64,000 bases of DNA from Pontederia crassipes (lineage: Eukaryota > Streptophyta > Magnoliopsida > Commelinales > Pontederiaceae): positions 43,757,391 through 43,821,390 of the forward strand of contig CM060193.1 in assembly GCA_030549335.1 (NCBI GenBank), in the 5' to 3' direction. The position numbers and the translations under genes were made by a program. The stretch's first letter is position 1; each line of letters opens with the position of its first letter. Shown piece by piece: positions 9,741 to 26,999 of this stretch. Below the pieces are notes generated by a model, which was given only the letters and a program-made list of their open reading frames with translations, was not told where the DNA came from and did not search any database.

Positions 9741-11097
9741 TGCATGCATGGACCAAAATGTAAACTTGGTGAATATTGTACAATTGGAAGGAGGTTACAG
9801 GAAGTTAATGTTTTGGGTGGTCTAATTCTTCCTGTCTGGGGAACTATAGAAAAAGCATTGTCAAAGCAGGTATGACATCAAAACTCGTTGGTCTCATTTT
9901 TGCTGCTTCATCAAAACTTGTATTGTATGGCTCTTAAAACCATATGTATAATATGAATCAACTCTTCTCAAAAAATATATATATGAATCAACTGTTGAGG
10001 CTTTCTAATATTGAACTTCCACAATTGGAAATCCTGGGTGTTGTGACTTCTCGTTTTGTTTAACAAGTGTTGTGATAATTTAGTAAATCGTCGATATGGA
10101 TCTGCAAAACTATGCACCATTTAAAGCTCTTTAGATGAAAAAACTGAAGTGTCTTCTTTAGATAGTGTGATTCATGTGTCATGTAGGCTCTTGTACCACT
10201 AATATAAGTTGTCAGTAATTTGGTGCTTCCATTATGCAGAAAATATGTGCATCATGAATAATGCAGAATCAGTTGGCCTTTTAAATCTTAATGTAATAGA
10301 TGGATAGATGGATTTCTGTTAAGAAAGCTGTGAACGAGTTTCATAGCTAATGTCATATTTAATATTGACTAGTTTGGTTGATATTTTCAATGTTATAATT
10401 ATAATGTTTTTCCTGTTTATAGTAATTTCATATTGATGCTTAGCTTTTACTATTGGTAACATTCCCTGTTGTTTCAGAATTGCAATGCTCCATTCCAGAA
10501 AAGCTTTGGTGACTATTGGAATGAATGTTATAAATTATGGTATTAGATGCCTTAGTTATTGCGGAAAACTAGTAAAGTCGTGTTTAGAATGCTGTATTTT
10601 GAAATTGAATTATGTTTAACCATTTCAAGTATTATCTTTCATTTGACCTTTATATTAATTATTTTTCTTCACAGGCCCGCCAAAGTCACAAGCGTATACG
10701 TGTTGTTCGGTTGGAGACTACAACCAATAAACAACGCGTCGTCGGTCTTCTTATTCCAAATGTTGCTGTTGAATCCGTCATGCAAGGTTTGTCCAAAACA
10801 AGTTTTCTAACACTTTGGTCCAAAGAATCTAATTGTTTCAACTGGAATAATCATACATCTCTTGGCATTTCTCTGCATCGAAGAAATATTTGGCTCTAGT
10901 TATTTGTTGCATCTCAAACAAACCTAGTATTATATATACCAAAAACGAACAAACGTGGTTAGTTCTTATTTATTATTATTCTTGATCTCTTCCCTCGTCC
11001 TCTTTTCCTCTATAGGTATTTTACTCATGTTGCTTTTGATTGAATACGCTCATTTCTTTTGGCAGATCTATTATTGACCAGTGATGTTGATGGTTGA
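9741..11097 (+). CDS. FGT1: Strawberry-notch / FORGETTER1-type helicase, last three coding exons (partial)
   Basis: Three exons splice in frame: 9741-9869, 10675-10786 and 11066-11097, with acceptors TTTCAG, TTCACAG and TTGGCAG and donors CAG/GT and CAAG/GT. Exon 1 gives CMHGPKCKLGEYC, RRLQEVNVLGGLILPVWGTI and EKALSKQ. Exon 2 gives ARQSHKRIRVVRLETTTN and GLLIPNVAVESVMQ. Exon 3 gives DLLLTSDVDG and a stop. These match the extreme C-terminus of the plant Strawberry-notch homologue, which in Arabidopsis is FORGETTER1, a nuclear helicase-like protein that helps keep nucleosome occupancy low at heat-memory genes. Only about 90 C-terminal residues are present. The PHD, helicase and most of the SBNO region were not found upstream. 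The last residues differ from the acidic tail I would expect. It could be the true end of a gene whose other exons lie beyond the window, separated by the transposons, or a 3' gene fragment. Confidence 0.72.
9870..10674 (+). other. Intron of the helicase gene
   Basis: GT-AG intron of 805 bp between exons ending ...SKQ and starting ARQ.... It is AT-rich with a T-rich acceptor tract, and no inserted element is recognised. Confidence 0.7.
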
Positions 11098-11931
11098 TAT
11101 GGAGCGAAGTGGTGCTGGAAATCACCGGTTCCTAATACTACATTCTATTTTTTTGCGTTTTGAGAGGTGAAATTGGGTTCGTGGAACAAAATTGATTCCA
11201 AGCCTCTACGAAAACGAAGCAGGAGTCTGATTCTTTTTTGCAGAAACGACATGGCTTTTCCTTGTAAAGTGTTTACTGTTTCATGCCATAATAGGAATAT
11301 CTCATGTATAAAAGACGTTAGTTATCCAGCTGCCTTTATGATGGATTGGGGGGAATCCTTGATGAACATCATCTGTGCTCAATTTTTGTTGGATTATTTA
11401 TGTCCAAATTATTAGATCAAGGAAACCCTATTAATGATTTAGAAACTGAATTCCTTAATGTTAGATTATTATAGATTATTGTGTGTGTGTGTACGAAGGA
11501 AGATACGTGTAAATGATACAATACGAAGGAACACGGAGGACTCGAGTCAATAAGATTATTTTGACAGTGCACGTTATGGAGACTTGGCATTATTTGACGC
11601 ACCAAGGTTTGTTGAAATCGTTATTGTGCTTCGGTTTTGATTATGGAAGTCACTTAATGACCACTAAGATTTGAGTCATCCTATTCCTGCCGTTGAAATA
11701 ATGTTTGAAATTTATGTCTATTTTGCGTGTCCATGAAGGGGGGATTGCACATGTGACACTTGATGCCCCCTAATTTTTTTTTCTTTCTTGTCGGTCACGT
11801 TCTTTCAATCCTCTTCCGTTGTTTTTCATTTATTTTCCTGTTTTGCGTTATGTGGAACTAATTCCTGTCCTTTAAATTTTAAATGCCCAGCTCTCCATGG
11901 GAATGAGTAATAAGTGCTAACGATCACTTAA
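11098..11931 (+). other. 3' untranslated region and downstream flank
   Basis: This follows the TGA at 11095-11097. An 82-codon plus frame (11167-11415) and a 62-codon minus frame have no recognisable content. A short GT microsatellite lies near 11482. The nested inverted repeat begins near 11932. Confidence 0.5.
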
Positions 11932-12104
11932 ATATGGGAAAATCTTTGTTTAGATCATCCAGTTTTAGATTTCAATGTATGGATTATTCAACTTTCATTC
12001 TGTCAACATTGATGTCATTGATCCGTTAAGTTACATCATAATAATATTACTTATAATAATTTTATAAATATATACATAATTAATATTATATAATGTCTTA
12101 AAAA

Positions 12105-14035
12105 ATAGGGTTATTTCCTCAAACCTTTCTTGATTATAGCGATTTTTTGCATTTGCCTCCGACATTTGAACTTATCGTAGTGATCCCTTGAATTATGTCC
12201 AATTTTCTATTTTAGTTCATTCGTCAAGTTTTGTTAATTTTTATACTATTTTTTGATTTTTTTTATTTATGGAATGACTCATATCTTCAAATATTTTAAA
12301 ATGTAAAATAATATATTATAAAAAATAAAATAATAACAAGCATGCTCTTGTGTGTGATAAAATAATATATTATAAAAAAATGTGCGTCGGTATCACATGC
12401 TTGTGCATGTGGCTAGTGGTGTGTTGGCGCACGCGATTTTGCGATCTCACCGGTGACAAGATCGTAGAGGGGGTCCCCTCTTTTTGCTTTGCATTGTTGA
12501 TCGACATAGAGCAAGAAAGGGGGGTGTTGTCCCCCGTGCGATCTCATCGTCGGCGAGATCACATACATGGGCGGACCTACGTTGTCATCTATGGAGTCAA
12601 TTGACCTCAAAAAGTTTTATGTTTATTAGCTACTTAATATATATTTTTATTTCTAATAATTGATTATCTAAAAATTCCACTAAAGTATTTTTATTAATAG
12701 AATAACTTATCATAATAATTAGTGTCCTCCTGCATAACTATGAAAAGAAAATTTATTCTTTCTCCCTATCGTTCATTTCACCTTTCCATTCTATGCTCCC
12801 CTTCTTCTCTTTTATTTTTCTCTTTCAAAACTCGTTTCTTTTTTTAACTTTCTTCATGTAATTATCATTCATTAATAAATTATTCTAAGTCTATTTTTGC
12901 TTTACATTAATTTTCATCGGATCCCTCTCTGTACTCTTTAATTTATATTTTTATATGTTTATAGGTATCGATAAAATAATTAATATGAATTTAGTAAATT
13001 TACCAAAGCATTTTTAAATATTCTTACTCGTTTACTTAGATAATTAAAGTGAAACATTAATGTATAAGCACATGGAACAAAAATATTGACTATCATAATA
13101 TTAATTAGAAAACATAATCAATGAATAAAATTATGATAATTTATTATCTTAGATAATTTTATTTCAAATTACTTTCCATGAATTATTGGAGGTCAAATTA
13201 TTTTATTATTATTAAAAATAATTATAAGGTTTATTTCCTCAAATCATTTCTAAACTATCACGATTTTTCAGATCTAATCTCAAACTACGAATTTTGATTT
13301 TTAGGCCCCTGAACTATCACGATTTTTTCAATTTGATCCTTCCATTCAATTTCGTTGACTTCTCGATTATCTTTATTTTTTCGCATTTGTGAAAAGTCCA
13401 TTATACTCCTGCCTTAAGTATTAATCTATCTTTGCATAAAATAATATATAATAATGAATATAAAAAATAATTAAAAAATAAATAAGTAGGGAGGATGATA
13501 CCCCCCGTGTAATGGAATGATCAAATTGAAACAGTCGTGATAGTTTAGAGACCCAAAAAATTAAGTTTGTAGTTTGAGATTAGATCTGAAAAATCATGAT
13601 ATTTTAGGAGTGGTTTGAGGAAATAACCATAATTATAATTATTGTTTTCACTCATTATGCTAAGGGTCGTAGGTCCGCCTCTCATCGCAGATAAGGATGA
13701 TGTGCGTCGACCACACGCATAGTCAACGCACATTTTTATTTATTTTTATTTCTATAATATATTATTTCATCACACGCCATAGCATGTTGTTTATTTTTTA
13801 TAATATATTATTTTATATTTTAAAATATTAAAAGATACGAGAGAATGGCAATTTACTCATTCCATAAATCGATAAAATAAAAAATAATAGAAAAATTAAC
13901 AAAACTTGACGAATGAACTAAAATGAAAAAAGTGACAGTTCGTTACATTAAGTTCAAATGTCAGGGTCAGACGTGAAAAATCACTATAGTTCATGGAAGA
14001 TTTTAAAAAATAATCCTAAAAAATATTTGTGACAT
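12105..14035. repeat. Nested inverted repeat, middle pair
   Basis: The left arm (about 12105-12395) and right arm (about 13720-14035) are inverted copies: TTCATTCGTCAAGTTTTGTT near 12218 against its reverse complement near 13897, plus a shared AT-rich segment with AATAATATATTATA and a TGTGCGT word at the inner end. A further short inverted pair, GGCGGACCTACG (about 12572) and CGTAGGTCCGCC (about 13668), lies inside. Confidence 0.72.
13216..13650. repeat. Nested inverted repeat, innermost MITE-like element
   Basis: Arms of about 150 bp face each other around a centre of about 100 bp: TTTATTTCCTCAAATCATTT (13230) against its near reverse complement at 13608-13630, and CAGATCTAATCTCAAACTAC (13270) against GTAGTTTGAGATTAGATCTG (about 13570). 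The length and long arms suit a non-autonomous Mutator-like or foldback MITE; the class is inferred. Confidence 0.75.
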
Positions 14036-14675
14036 GTTAATAATTGAAAATTAATGCAAATTTATTATTATTCTATTTTAAAGTATTATTATTGACAAAG
14101 AAAATTATTCCGAATTGTGTTAGTATTAATTGACTACTAGAAAGTTTTTACTTATGTTTTAATTATTAATTTATATTTGCCATCAACCACTCTTATATTT
14201 TTTATTTTTATTTAAATTCCTTTTTTTAGCATTTTCCTGTTTTTCTTCATTTCTTGCTCCTCCATTTCAAAAACAAAAAGGAAAATATTAAAATAAGAAA
14301 GTAAAATAAAAAAAAATGGTTTATGATAAAATAAATTAATATATTATTAATAGCATTAAAATATAAATAAAATTTCACTATTAATAAATTAATATCAGAC
14401 ACGTTGGGAAATGGGAATCATTTTTATCAATAATAATATTTTAAAAGATAGTAAAATATATTTATATTAATATTTTAATTATTGGCATGTTACTAATATA
14501 TTTTATACATTACATAATATTCATTATTTATATAATTTAACATTTAATAATATTATTTTAATATTATTATGAAATAACTTAACGGCCAGTGACTTGGACG
14601 TTGACAAAAGTAGTTAATGACCCACACATTCACATCTAATTTGGATGATCTAAACAAAGATTTGCCAATATGCCA

Positions 14676-15260
14676 ATACTTGAATGATCTGTGAAGAGCT
14701 TTTATCCCCGTGGGAGTGCCACAGCTGTCCCAAACTTAGGTCAATAAGCTAAACTAAATAAGTCCACTACAACTTGGATCCTTCAATTTTCGGGCGTTGG
14801 TTGAGAAGGTTATCTTGTACAGCTATTTGAATGACCATCCAGCCCCCTCGAGGTGTTCGCTGCAAGCAAAGTTAACAGGCAATATGAGAATAAAAAAAAT
14901 AACCTTAAATTCGGCATAACAAAGAATATATGATCGATCTATCAACGCCCCCGCAACATGGCGCACATCGTTCACAGTTTTTTTTATGTGCTGTTCCTAT
15001 AATTTTTCGTCCTAATAGTAAAAACTTAATCAATTTACAAATATAACAAAAATAGATAGGAAAAAGATATCTTAAAAGGTGTGGTATCAATCCGATCACA
15101 CTGATGATGACCACCAGGTTAACGCGCCCAGCAGGAACAAAATGAGATGACACGCTTCCAGCTTTCTTGCAGCGTCAGTCCATTTATGATCGATGCCTTT
15201 GGCTCCTATTATTTCGAGCGCCTTACATCAGCTGTGGAATGAATGCAAAAGAGGTCTGAC
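14676..15260. other. Downstream flank of the trihelix/kinase gene
   Basis: Includes the 3' untranslated region of the minus-strand gene, whose stop is at 15261-15263. The 82-codon frame at 14905-15153 has no recognisable content. Confidence 0.45.
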
Positions 15261-19819
<4,559 letters not shown>

Positions 19820-20160
19820 GAATGGTAGATGAGGCGGCGTTAAAAATTAGGGTTACGGCGGCGGAATCGGGGACGGGAGGAAGGCGGAGGACGGGGAGAG
19901 ATTAGACGAGACGAGACGGGGAAGCAGACGACGTTAACGCCAGGCTGGCGGATCGTCCAGTCGAGGTGACTTAAATGGGTAACGGCAGGCTGCTCCCGTG
20001 ACTCCTCGGCTACGACTCCGTGACGGGCCAAAACGTCTCCGTTAAGTAACAGCGCGCATAAGGACATTTTTCCCTGCCTGATAAAGATACTGGGTGGGAT
20101 TCGGAAGTGGGCGGGTCCCACGAAGCACCAGACAACACCAGTTTTGGTTCCAAAAAGCAT
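19820..20160 (-). promoter_or_regulatory. 5' untranslated / promoter-proximal region of the trihelix/kinase gene
   Basis: GC-rich sequence immediately upstream of the ATG at 19819, becoming abruptly AT-rich beyond 20180. The composition step suggests the transcribed 5' leader lies here. No unambiguous TATA box was assigned. Confidence 0.4.
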
Positions 20161-21429
20161 TTCCGATGAACAACGACAACTAAAACGTCATTTTTTATTG
20201 AATAATAAATAAATATTAATATAATAAATAAATAACTATTCTTATATTCAGTTATTATTTTACAATTGTGATTGGTCAATGTTATCTCATCAAAATATAC
20301 AAAATCTCCGATTATTATGATTATTCTTTTCACGTGCTGGAAATATTTTATTTGGAAATTATGTGCTTTAATTTTTATTAATATTTATTATCTTCTTTTA
20401 TGTTTTCAATTGAGGAATAGATAGAAAAGTCGTAGAATGTGTTATTTTTTATAAGAAAAAAAAAATTATATTTCAATTTGATTTTCATACAAAATGTACA
20501 ACATTTCTAGAATAGAGAGATTGAATAGAAAAATTGAAGCAATCTATTAGTCATTCAATCTTTTACAATCCATCCAAATCCATAATGGAAGCGATCAATC
20601 TCTTGCAATTCATCCAAGCACGTACATCGATCAAAAAAGAGATGAATCATTTGACCAATAAAAAGCTGAAGTTATAGTTTTGGAGGGTCGCAATATATTC
20701 TTAGAGGACATTGAAAGCGGAATCGATCAAAGAAGTGCAATCACATGCATAAGAAAGATGATCGTTTGAGAAAATTCGACTTAAATGACCTCAAAGCATG
20801 AGATCATTTTGTCTTTTTTAGACAAGAAAGGTGCACCGTAAAAGCTTAAAATTCTTGTTTCACTTCCCATTGGATATCAAATGAACCACCATTCTTCCTC
20901 TTATTTACTAATGAGCTAGGGTTTGACATGATTAATGATGTGAGCGAAGAGGGGTTGGACGCAATCAAGCTCCATCCCTACACATGATATTATGATGGAA
21001 TTGTGGTAGTGCATGTCGACTCCACCCTTATTTCATATTGGTTTCATTTCCCAAGCGCAATTGGCAAAGGCGAAAAGTGTATTTTGCATAACATGAAAGA
21101 TTTTCAAAAGTTTTATTGAAAATTATTTTGACTATAGGGACAAGTATTTAGAAAACATGTCGTAACTATAAGCATTTCGCTTTGAAACAAATTTTCAATG
21201 ACAATGGAATTAATCATCAATGAAATAGTCTATGAATTCCACAATAGAATGACATCTAAAATAAAACATCATCATAATGTGAGAAGTTCTAGTTATAATG
21301 ATGTTGTTTTTCAAATTTCATATCGTCTATCTAATTAATTCAATTATTTTACAGATTTCCTATTAATATTCCCCTTATCAAAATTTATACCAGTGTCCTC
21401 CTATTTCTCATATGATATAGTCTTATGGT
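20161..21429. other. AT-rich intergenic stretch, no gene recognised
   Basis: No open frame with recognisable content and no clear repeat boundary. Confidence 0.4.
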
Positions 21430-21760
21430 AGCATGGTTTATGTGAACAATGACCTTGTTGGTCGAACCAAGCTAGTTTTTAAATCTATTCAATGTATTAT
21501 TGTTGGTTATGAAGATAGATAAAGTTAAGGTTTTATGCATAAATTCTACAATATTAATTTGGAACTCATAAATTTTTATGTATTTGTCATGTTACATTTG
21601 ATGAATCACAACAAATCATGCAAACTATGGATACTTTTGTCATGCCAATGGATACTTCCACTATCTCCACTTCAACAATCCATATTCCACAAGTTCATTT
21701 TCATAGTGATTTTGTTTTTCACACTCCTCAATTTGCGTAACTAGATCTTGTTGAAGATGT
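21430..21760 (+). pseudogene. Possible degenerate copia pol fragment
   Basis: Conceptual translation near 21430-21500 gives VYVNNDLVGRTKLVFKSIQC followed by IIVGYED. This recalls the copia post-integrase word pattern (VyvhN...GRtKLd.ra.KCiFvGY). It then hits stops, and a Ser/Thr/Ile/His-rich stretch follows. No LTRs or RT were found around it. The resemblance is short. Confidence 0.33.
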
Positions 21761-24700
21761 TTCATGGTGAAAGAATTATGGATATTGGTGGTCATCAACT
21801 AATAGAACTCTGATTAATCTTATTGTAATACTCAACCCATAATACCATAAAGTATTGTCACTTAAGAGACTCCATATATTCTTGTCATTTTACACCTTTG
21901 TGATTCCATTTGATATCCTCTACCTATATATGATGACTATATATTTTCAAAGTTGATTTTTATCAATATTATATCCATCATCTATTTCTAGTTAAATACT
22001 TATACTCCATATATCAATGATGACATATGGATTGATCCAATGTGTGATTGATTCAATGCATGATATTGATCATGCTTGACAATTTGTTCATTGGCCTAGG
22101 CACAAAAAATTGTTTTGCTCTAATTGAGTTTATAAAATCAAATATCACCGTATGACACTATTGTTAAATTTAAAGCTCACCTCATCTATAAGGAATTTAC
22201 TCAAATACGGTTAGTGATTTTTATCTAAATTTTAGTCATGTCATAAAGATTATCATTGTTCACCTTAGGATCAATTTTAACCTAGCTGACAAAATAATAC
22301 TAAAAAGTTCAAGTTGCAATAAGTACCTTATATTGAAGTTACGTGCATGAGGAGGTTTGCTTACTTTGACTTCCTACAAGATCTTGCATGTGTAAGTTGG
22401 AACCTACTACCAAATTGAATAGAAACAAGAATGGAAATGGAAATCTCCAAACCAAAGAGTAAAAAATAGTATGTAACCTTTAGGATAAAAGAACATTTTT
22501 AAATTCAAACCAATATCTCTAAAGATGTCTAGACCAATAACATGGCTTCTTCACCAAAAAATAGTAATTGTTGAAAATGTGAAGTAATCTTCTCATAGAA
22601 TAAGATTGATGCCATTTTATTCATACTGAGGCAAGGAGTTATTTCATTATTAATATTTTTATAGGTATACTTGCTTTTCAAATTTTCATTTTGAATTTGA
22701 TTTTTGCTCTTTTTTCTTTGGCCTGAGCCACATGATTCTTAGCAATAGGCTACTAAGGTCATGCGCATCTCCTTAATTTCATTGCCAATGATAAATGTGC
22801 TAGTAATATTAGTAAATTGCATATTTTTTATAATGAAATGATGAATAAGTTACTTTTATAAACTTAAACCCTCAAATTCTATCAGAATATGTAATTTTAA
22901 AAATAATTAGAATATATAAATAAAAGTTTAGTAATATGATTATATATATCACTATCAATGCATAAATAATTTTATTAAATAAAAACTAAAAAAAATAAAG
23001 GGAAGGACCTATACTTTTAAGAGAGAACAAGGTGACATTATGAAACATACATCTTTTGCATTTGATGTTTAGGTTAATTTTTTATAGTTTTGATCATTAA
23101 ATGTATTAATTTTATGTTTATTTTCTTAATTTTTTTTGTAATTACAAACTGTCCATTTTTAGTTTATTTTATTATGAGAATCATTACTTTGAAGGTGCAG
23201 AGTGATTGAATCAGAAAAGTATGAATTCAAATTCCAAATAATATATATGAACGAGTTATAGCAAAACCCAAACCAAATTGTCAACATACCATTCTCAATA
23301 AAAAAAATTCAATCAGCATTGAATTCTAAATTTTTGAATATCACTCCAACTTTGAACAAACCAAAGTTGGGTTAAAATATCAACAAAATACGATGAAGGA
23401 TTGTGACTTTTTGAATGATTTTTACGTGAATTTAAGCCAAAGAATCAACTTAAAACCCTAAGAGGTCATCGTCTCTATAAATACTAATAGATAAAAAATT
23501 CAAGATATTTGCAATCTTGAAGTTTTAAACTCTAGTGGCACGAGAAATAAGAGACCAATTACTATTGCATATCACTACAAATTAATTAAAAAGTTCAAGT
23601 CTTTTAGGCTTCAAGCGATATGTTTCAGCATAGTCTCGATCAAGACTTATTTTAGAAGTGTCATCCACTATATGGGAATTTGATTTATAATTTTGAATCT
23701 TTTTATTATATTTTTATCCTCAAAATTAGTGTCAAATTATTGTTTATAAAGTAGCTTCATTATTACAGGAAGACTGAATGTGAGCCCAATTTTATAATTT
23801 ATTTTAATATTTAAAATTTAGTGAACTGATCTCTACTTAATATGCTTATTATGTTTAATTATTGGCATATCTGCAATAGTTAGGCATGAGTTTTGTGTAT
23901 GATAATTGATGGAACACGCATCAAAATTTGTTAACTCAAAATTTGGGCCGCATCTGATCAAATCGGATTAGGTTTCGAAGCCACCTAGAGCCACGCTTTG
24001 GTGGCTCAAGCTTGAGTTGTTTGTATGCATATTTCCAAGTCAAACTCAGGTCAGGTCACATTTGACTCGGGTGGGGTTCCACCATGCCCAAGTCTATTTT
24101 TGACATTTTTATGTCATTAAGTATGAATTATAATTATTTTTTAGTAATCGATAACATAGATTTATATATGAAAGTATCATAATTAAGATATATTGAAATT
24201 GACTTATTTAGTTACTTTTATCTATTCCCAATTTAGGACAGTTAGATTGTCTTAATTAAAATTTATACTTCTAATGATCTTTCCATCACTTGAGTTATAA
24301 ACAAGATTTTATTATTACTTGGGAGATAAGGTGGGAACTAAATGTCTGAACTCTACTTTTCTCTCTTATTAATAAAATGTTTGAGTTTAAAAGAATGGCA
24401 TCATCTTTATTTTATTTCATTTTGGATCACAAATATATTTTTTCTCAATTAACTAACTAAGATTATAAAATAATTATGTGACTATTTCTCGTTGGATCGA
24501 CAACTTTTACTTACTCTTTATTACATAATTCAACTTAGTACACTTGTTATAATAATTACGTTCACAATTTATCATCGCCATCTTCTTAAATATGGACGAA
24601 GACCATGAGGTTTCATTTGAGTGGAGCGACACATTAGTGAGATAGAAAGCAGTCAAAAGAGAGATAAAATTATGATATAGAAAAATTATTTGTATGTGGT

Positions 24701-26749
24701 AACAATACTTTTAAAAATTGAAGGTTATGATTGTAAGTTCGCTAGTTTGATCAAATAGCTTAAGAGTAAAAAAAATACAAGTTGTAGCACACGTCTATTA
24801 TTTTCAGCTTCTAAGTTGTTTGAAATACAACCTATAAGAAAAAATTATACGCTTTGGACATTCATATTTTCTAAATTTACTCGTGTGTATACTTGATAAG
24901 TATAATTTAGGTTCTATTAGATTATGCCGTAAGCTTTTAGATAGAGTGAAACTTAGGCTCAAGTATCCCTCGCCCAAAACCTCAAGCTACGATAAGCTAT
25001 TTAGAATTCTAGAATCCTAGTTCTAGGAATAACTTCTATCAATGTTTGGCATAATCTATTGGATCAAGACCCAAAATTTTTGGCATAGTTCCACATGCTA
25101 AACACACTTTTACTAGTAAGGTTGGCCAACTTATATATACTTAGCCAAACAAACTTTTGGTTTTAGTTCTAATAATGTTTTCTCTATGGTTATCACCAGG
25201 AAGAAGTTTATACAGATTAAACACTTAAGTTTGAAACTATAAATTATTATCATTTGTTGGTTCATTAAAAAGCCATGTATACGTATTAAAATAAAATTCT
25301 CCATATAGTTTCACAACTTTCGAGTCGTACTTGAATTTTCTCATTGTCCGTATGGTCATTCATTATTTCTCTATAAGCGAGGTGTTAAATAATTGACCAT
25401 GAGAAACATGAGACACTAAGAAGTTCAACATCAAATATTTTGATCATTTAAAGTATTTTTCTTCAAGCTTAGGTGGATGTAACACTAACAAAGCTCATAT
25501 TGATTGAGCATATGTTTATTATTGACTAGTGGCTTAAGTTTAATATAGTTAATTGAAGTCTCACAACAAAAGTTATTTAAAGCTAATAGCAAGCATGTAT
25601 GACAATCCCTTTGAGTATTACAACATGATTGAAGCACTTAAGTACCTTATGCCTTGACGTGTCATCTTTGTTGTCGATACATGCATTCTCCTTCAACGAA
25701 TCATCTTGAAGACTCTCAAGCATATTTTAGATACTTAAAAAGGTTTGCACTTACTTAAAATCAAGATTGACATATTTCTCATGGATTGTCTTGTATAGTT
25801 TTTATTACAATGATTCGATGTTGTTTGCCGATCCCACCTAGTGGGATAAGGCTTTGTTGTTGTTTGTTTGATTCGATGTTGATAATTGTAACTCAAAAAA
25901 TTGGGTTTTATATTTTGTTGTCCTAATGTCATATATTGGAAGAGTGAAAAGCAACATAGTGTCTTAAGTCTAGCACAAAAGCATAGCACAATGATGTCGC
26001 CAAGACTATTAGTAAATCATTTGGATTCAATTCATTACTTTTTTTTCTTGGTCTTCATAGTCAAGACCATAATTTTCTCCTAAAAAAGGTCACAATGTTT
26101 TTTTTATATATGATTTTGTTATCAATCTTGTTTTTCATAACTTCTCTAAGCATGTCATCACTTTTATGCGTGATAAGGTTTGAAGTAATAGACTATTTGT
26201 TCCACATGTTTTTAGTGCAAGTCAGCTCGCAAAAATGTTCCTATTAAACCTACTGCTATGAGATCTTTTTTCACTATTTGTGACAAAGTGTGATCTTGAT
26301 ATGATGTGCTCAGTTTGGAGGTGAAATGATAAAAATAAACAAAAAATATGGTAATGGGTCATGGGTAATCACTTGTATCCCCATAGTATTTTTCACACAA
26401 AGTTTTATAATAATGAAATTCCTAGTGTTCACCTCTATTTGTTGAAAGCAAAATCCTAAACATAGGTGTATAGATATGCAATCTCTTGAATTGGGTTAAT
26501 TCATTCTTTTGATTTTACAATTATCGATCTTCCAAATTTCTAATCACTAGAAATGGTTGAATCGGAACAAAGGGTTTGCAAGTGAGCTAGCTTTGACAAG
26601 CGAAATCCAACTTGCAAGCTCTCATCATATATATCTTCTAGCCATCTCATGGCTAAGTGCTCCTTCAATATTAAATCATCATGCAAAATAGTTCTCAAAG
26701 AGATCAATTTCGGCATGTACGAACATGAATTACTAATCTAGTAGAAAGC
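21761..26749. other. AT-rich intergenic DNA without recognisable genes
   Basis: No long frame and no splice-supported exon. The only clear feature is the 45-bp LINE-tail insertion at 25824-25868. The short frames at 25735-25989 and 25901-26083 overlap that insertion and are not called. Confidence 0.45.
25824..25868 (+). mobile_element. Tail-only LINE/SINE insertion (45 bp) with 13-bp duplication
   Basis: TTTGCCGATCCCACC, then the conserved box and a TTG-type tail. It is flanked by TGATTCGATGTTG at 25811-25823 and 25869-25881. It is even shorter than the insertion at 17798, keeping little more than the last 40 bp of the LINE. Confidence 0.82.
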
Positions 26750-26999
26750 CTTGTTAGTAGGGGTGGCAAAAATCCCCGGAGGTCGGGGATCCCCGCGGGG
26801 GATTCCCCATTCGGGTCCCCGTTTACGGGGAATTTTCTCCCCGCGGGGACGGGGACGGGCGCAAAGATGACCCCGAAGTAAATTCGGGGATTTATTGTAT
26901 TAATTTGAACCCTTGGATCATTGTCTAATTATTAATAGCCATTAGATTTATAAGTAAAATTCTATTTTTTAAATGATTAAACTCTAAAAGACTAAAACC

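Larger units (their letters stand above)
11932..14675. repeat. Nested inverted-repeat (foldback/MITE) complex, outer pair
   Basis: The left arm (about 11932-12065) and right arm (about 14540-14675) are inverted copies. For example, AAATCTTTGTTTAGATCATCC near 11940 is met in reverse complement near 14640-14660, and GTCAAC...CCGTTAAGTTA near 12005-12045 is met in reverse complement near 14575-14610. Between the arms lie two further inverted-repeat elements, one inside the other. There is no coding capacity. The arrangement looks like successive insertions of long-TIR non-autonomous elements. Confidence 0.7.
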
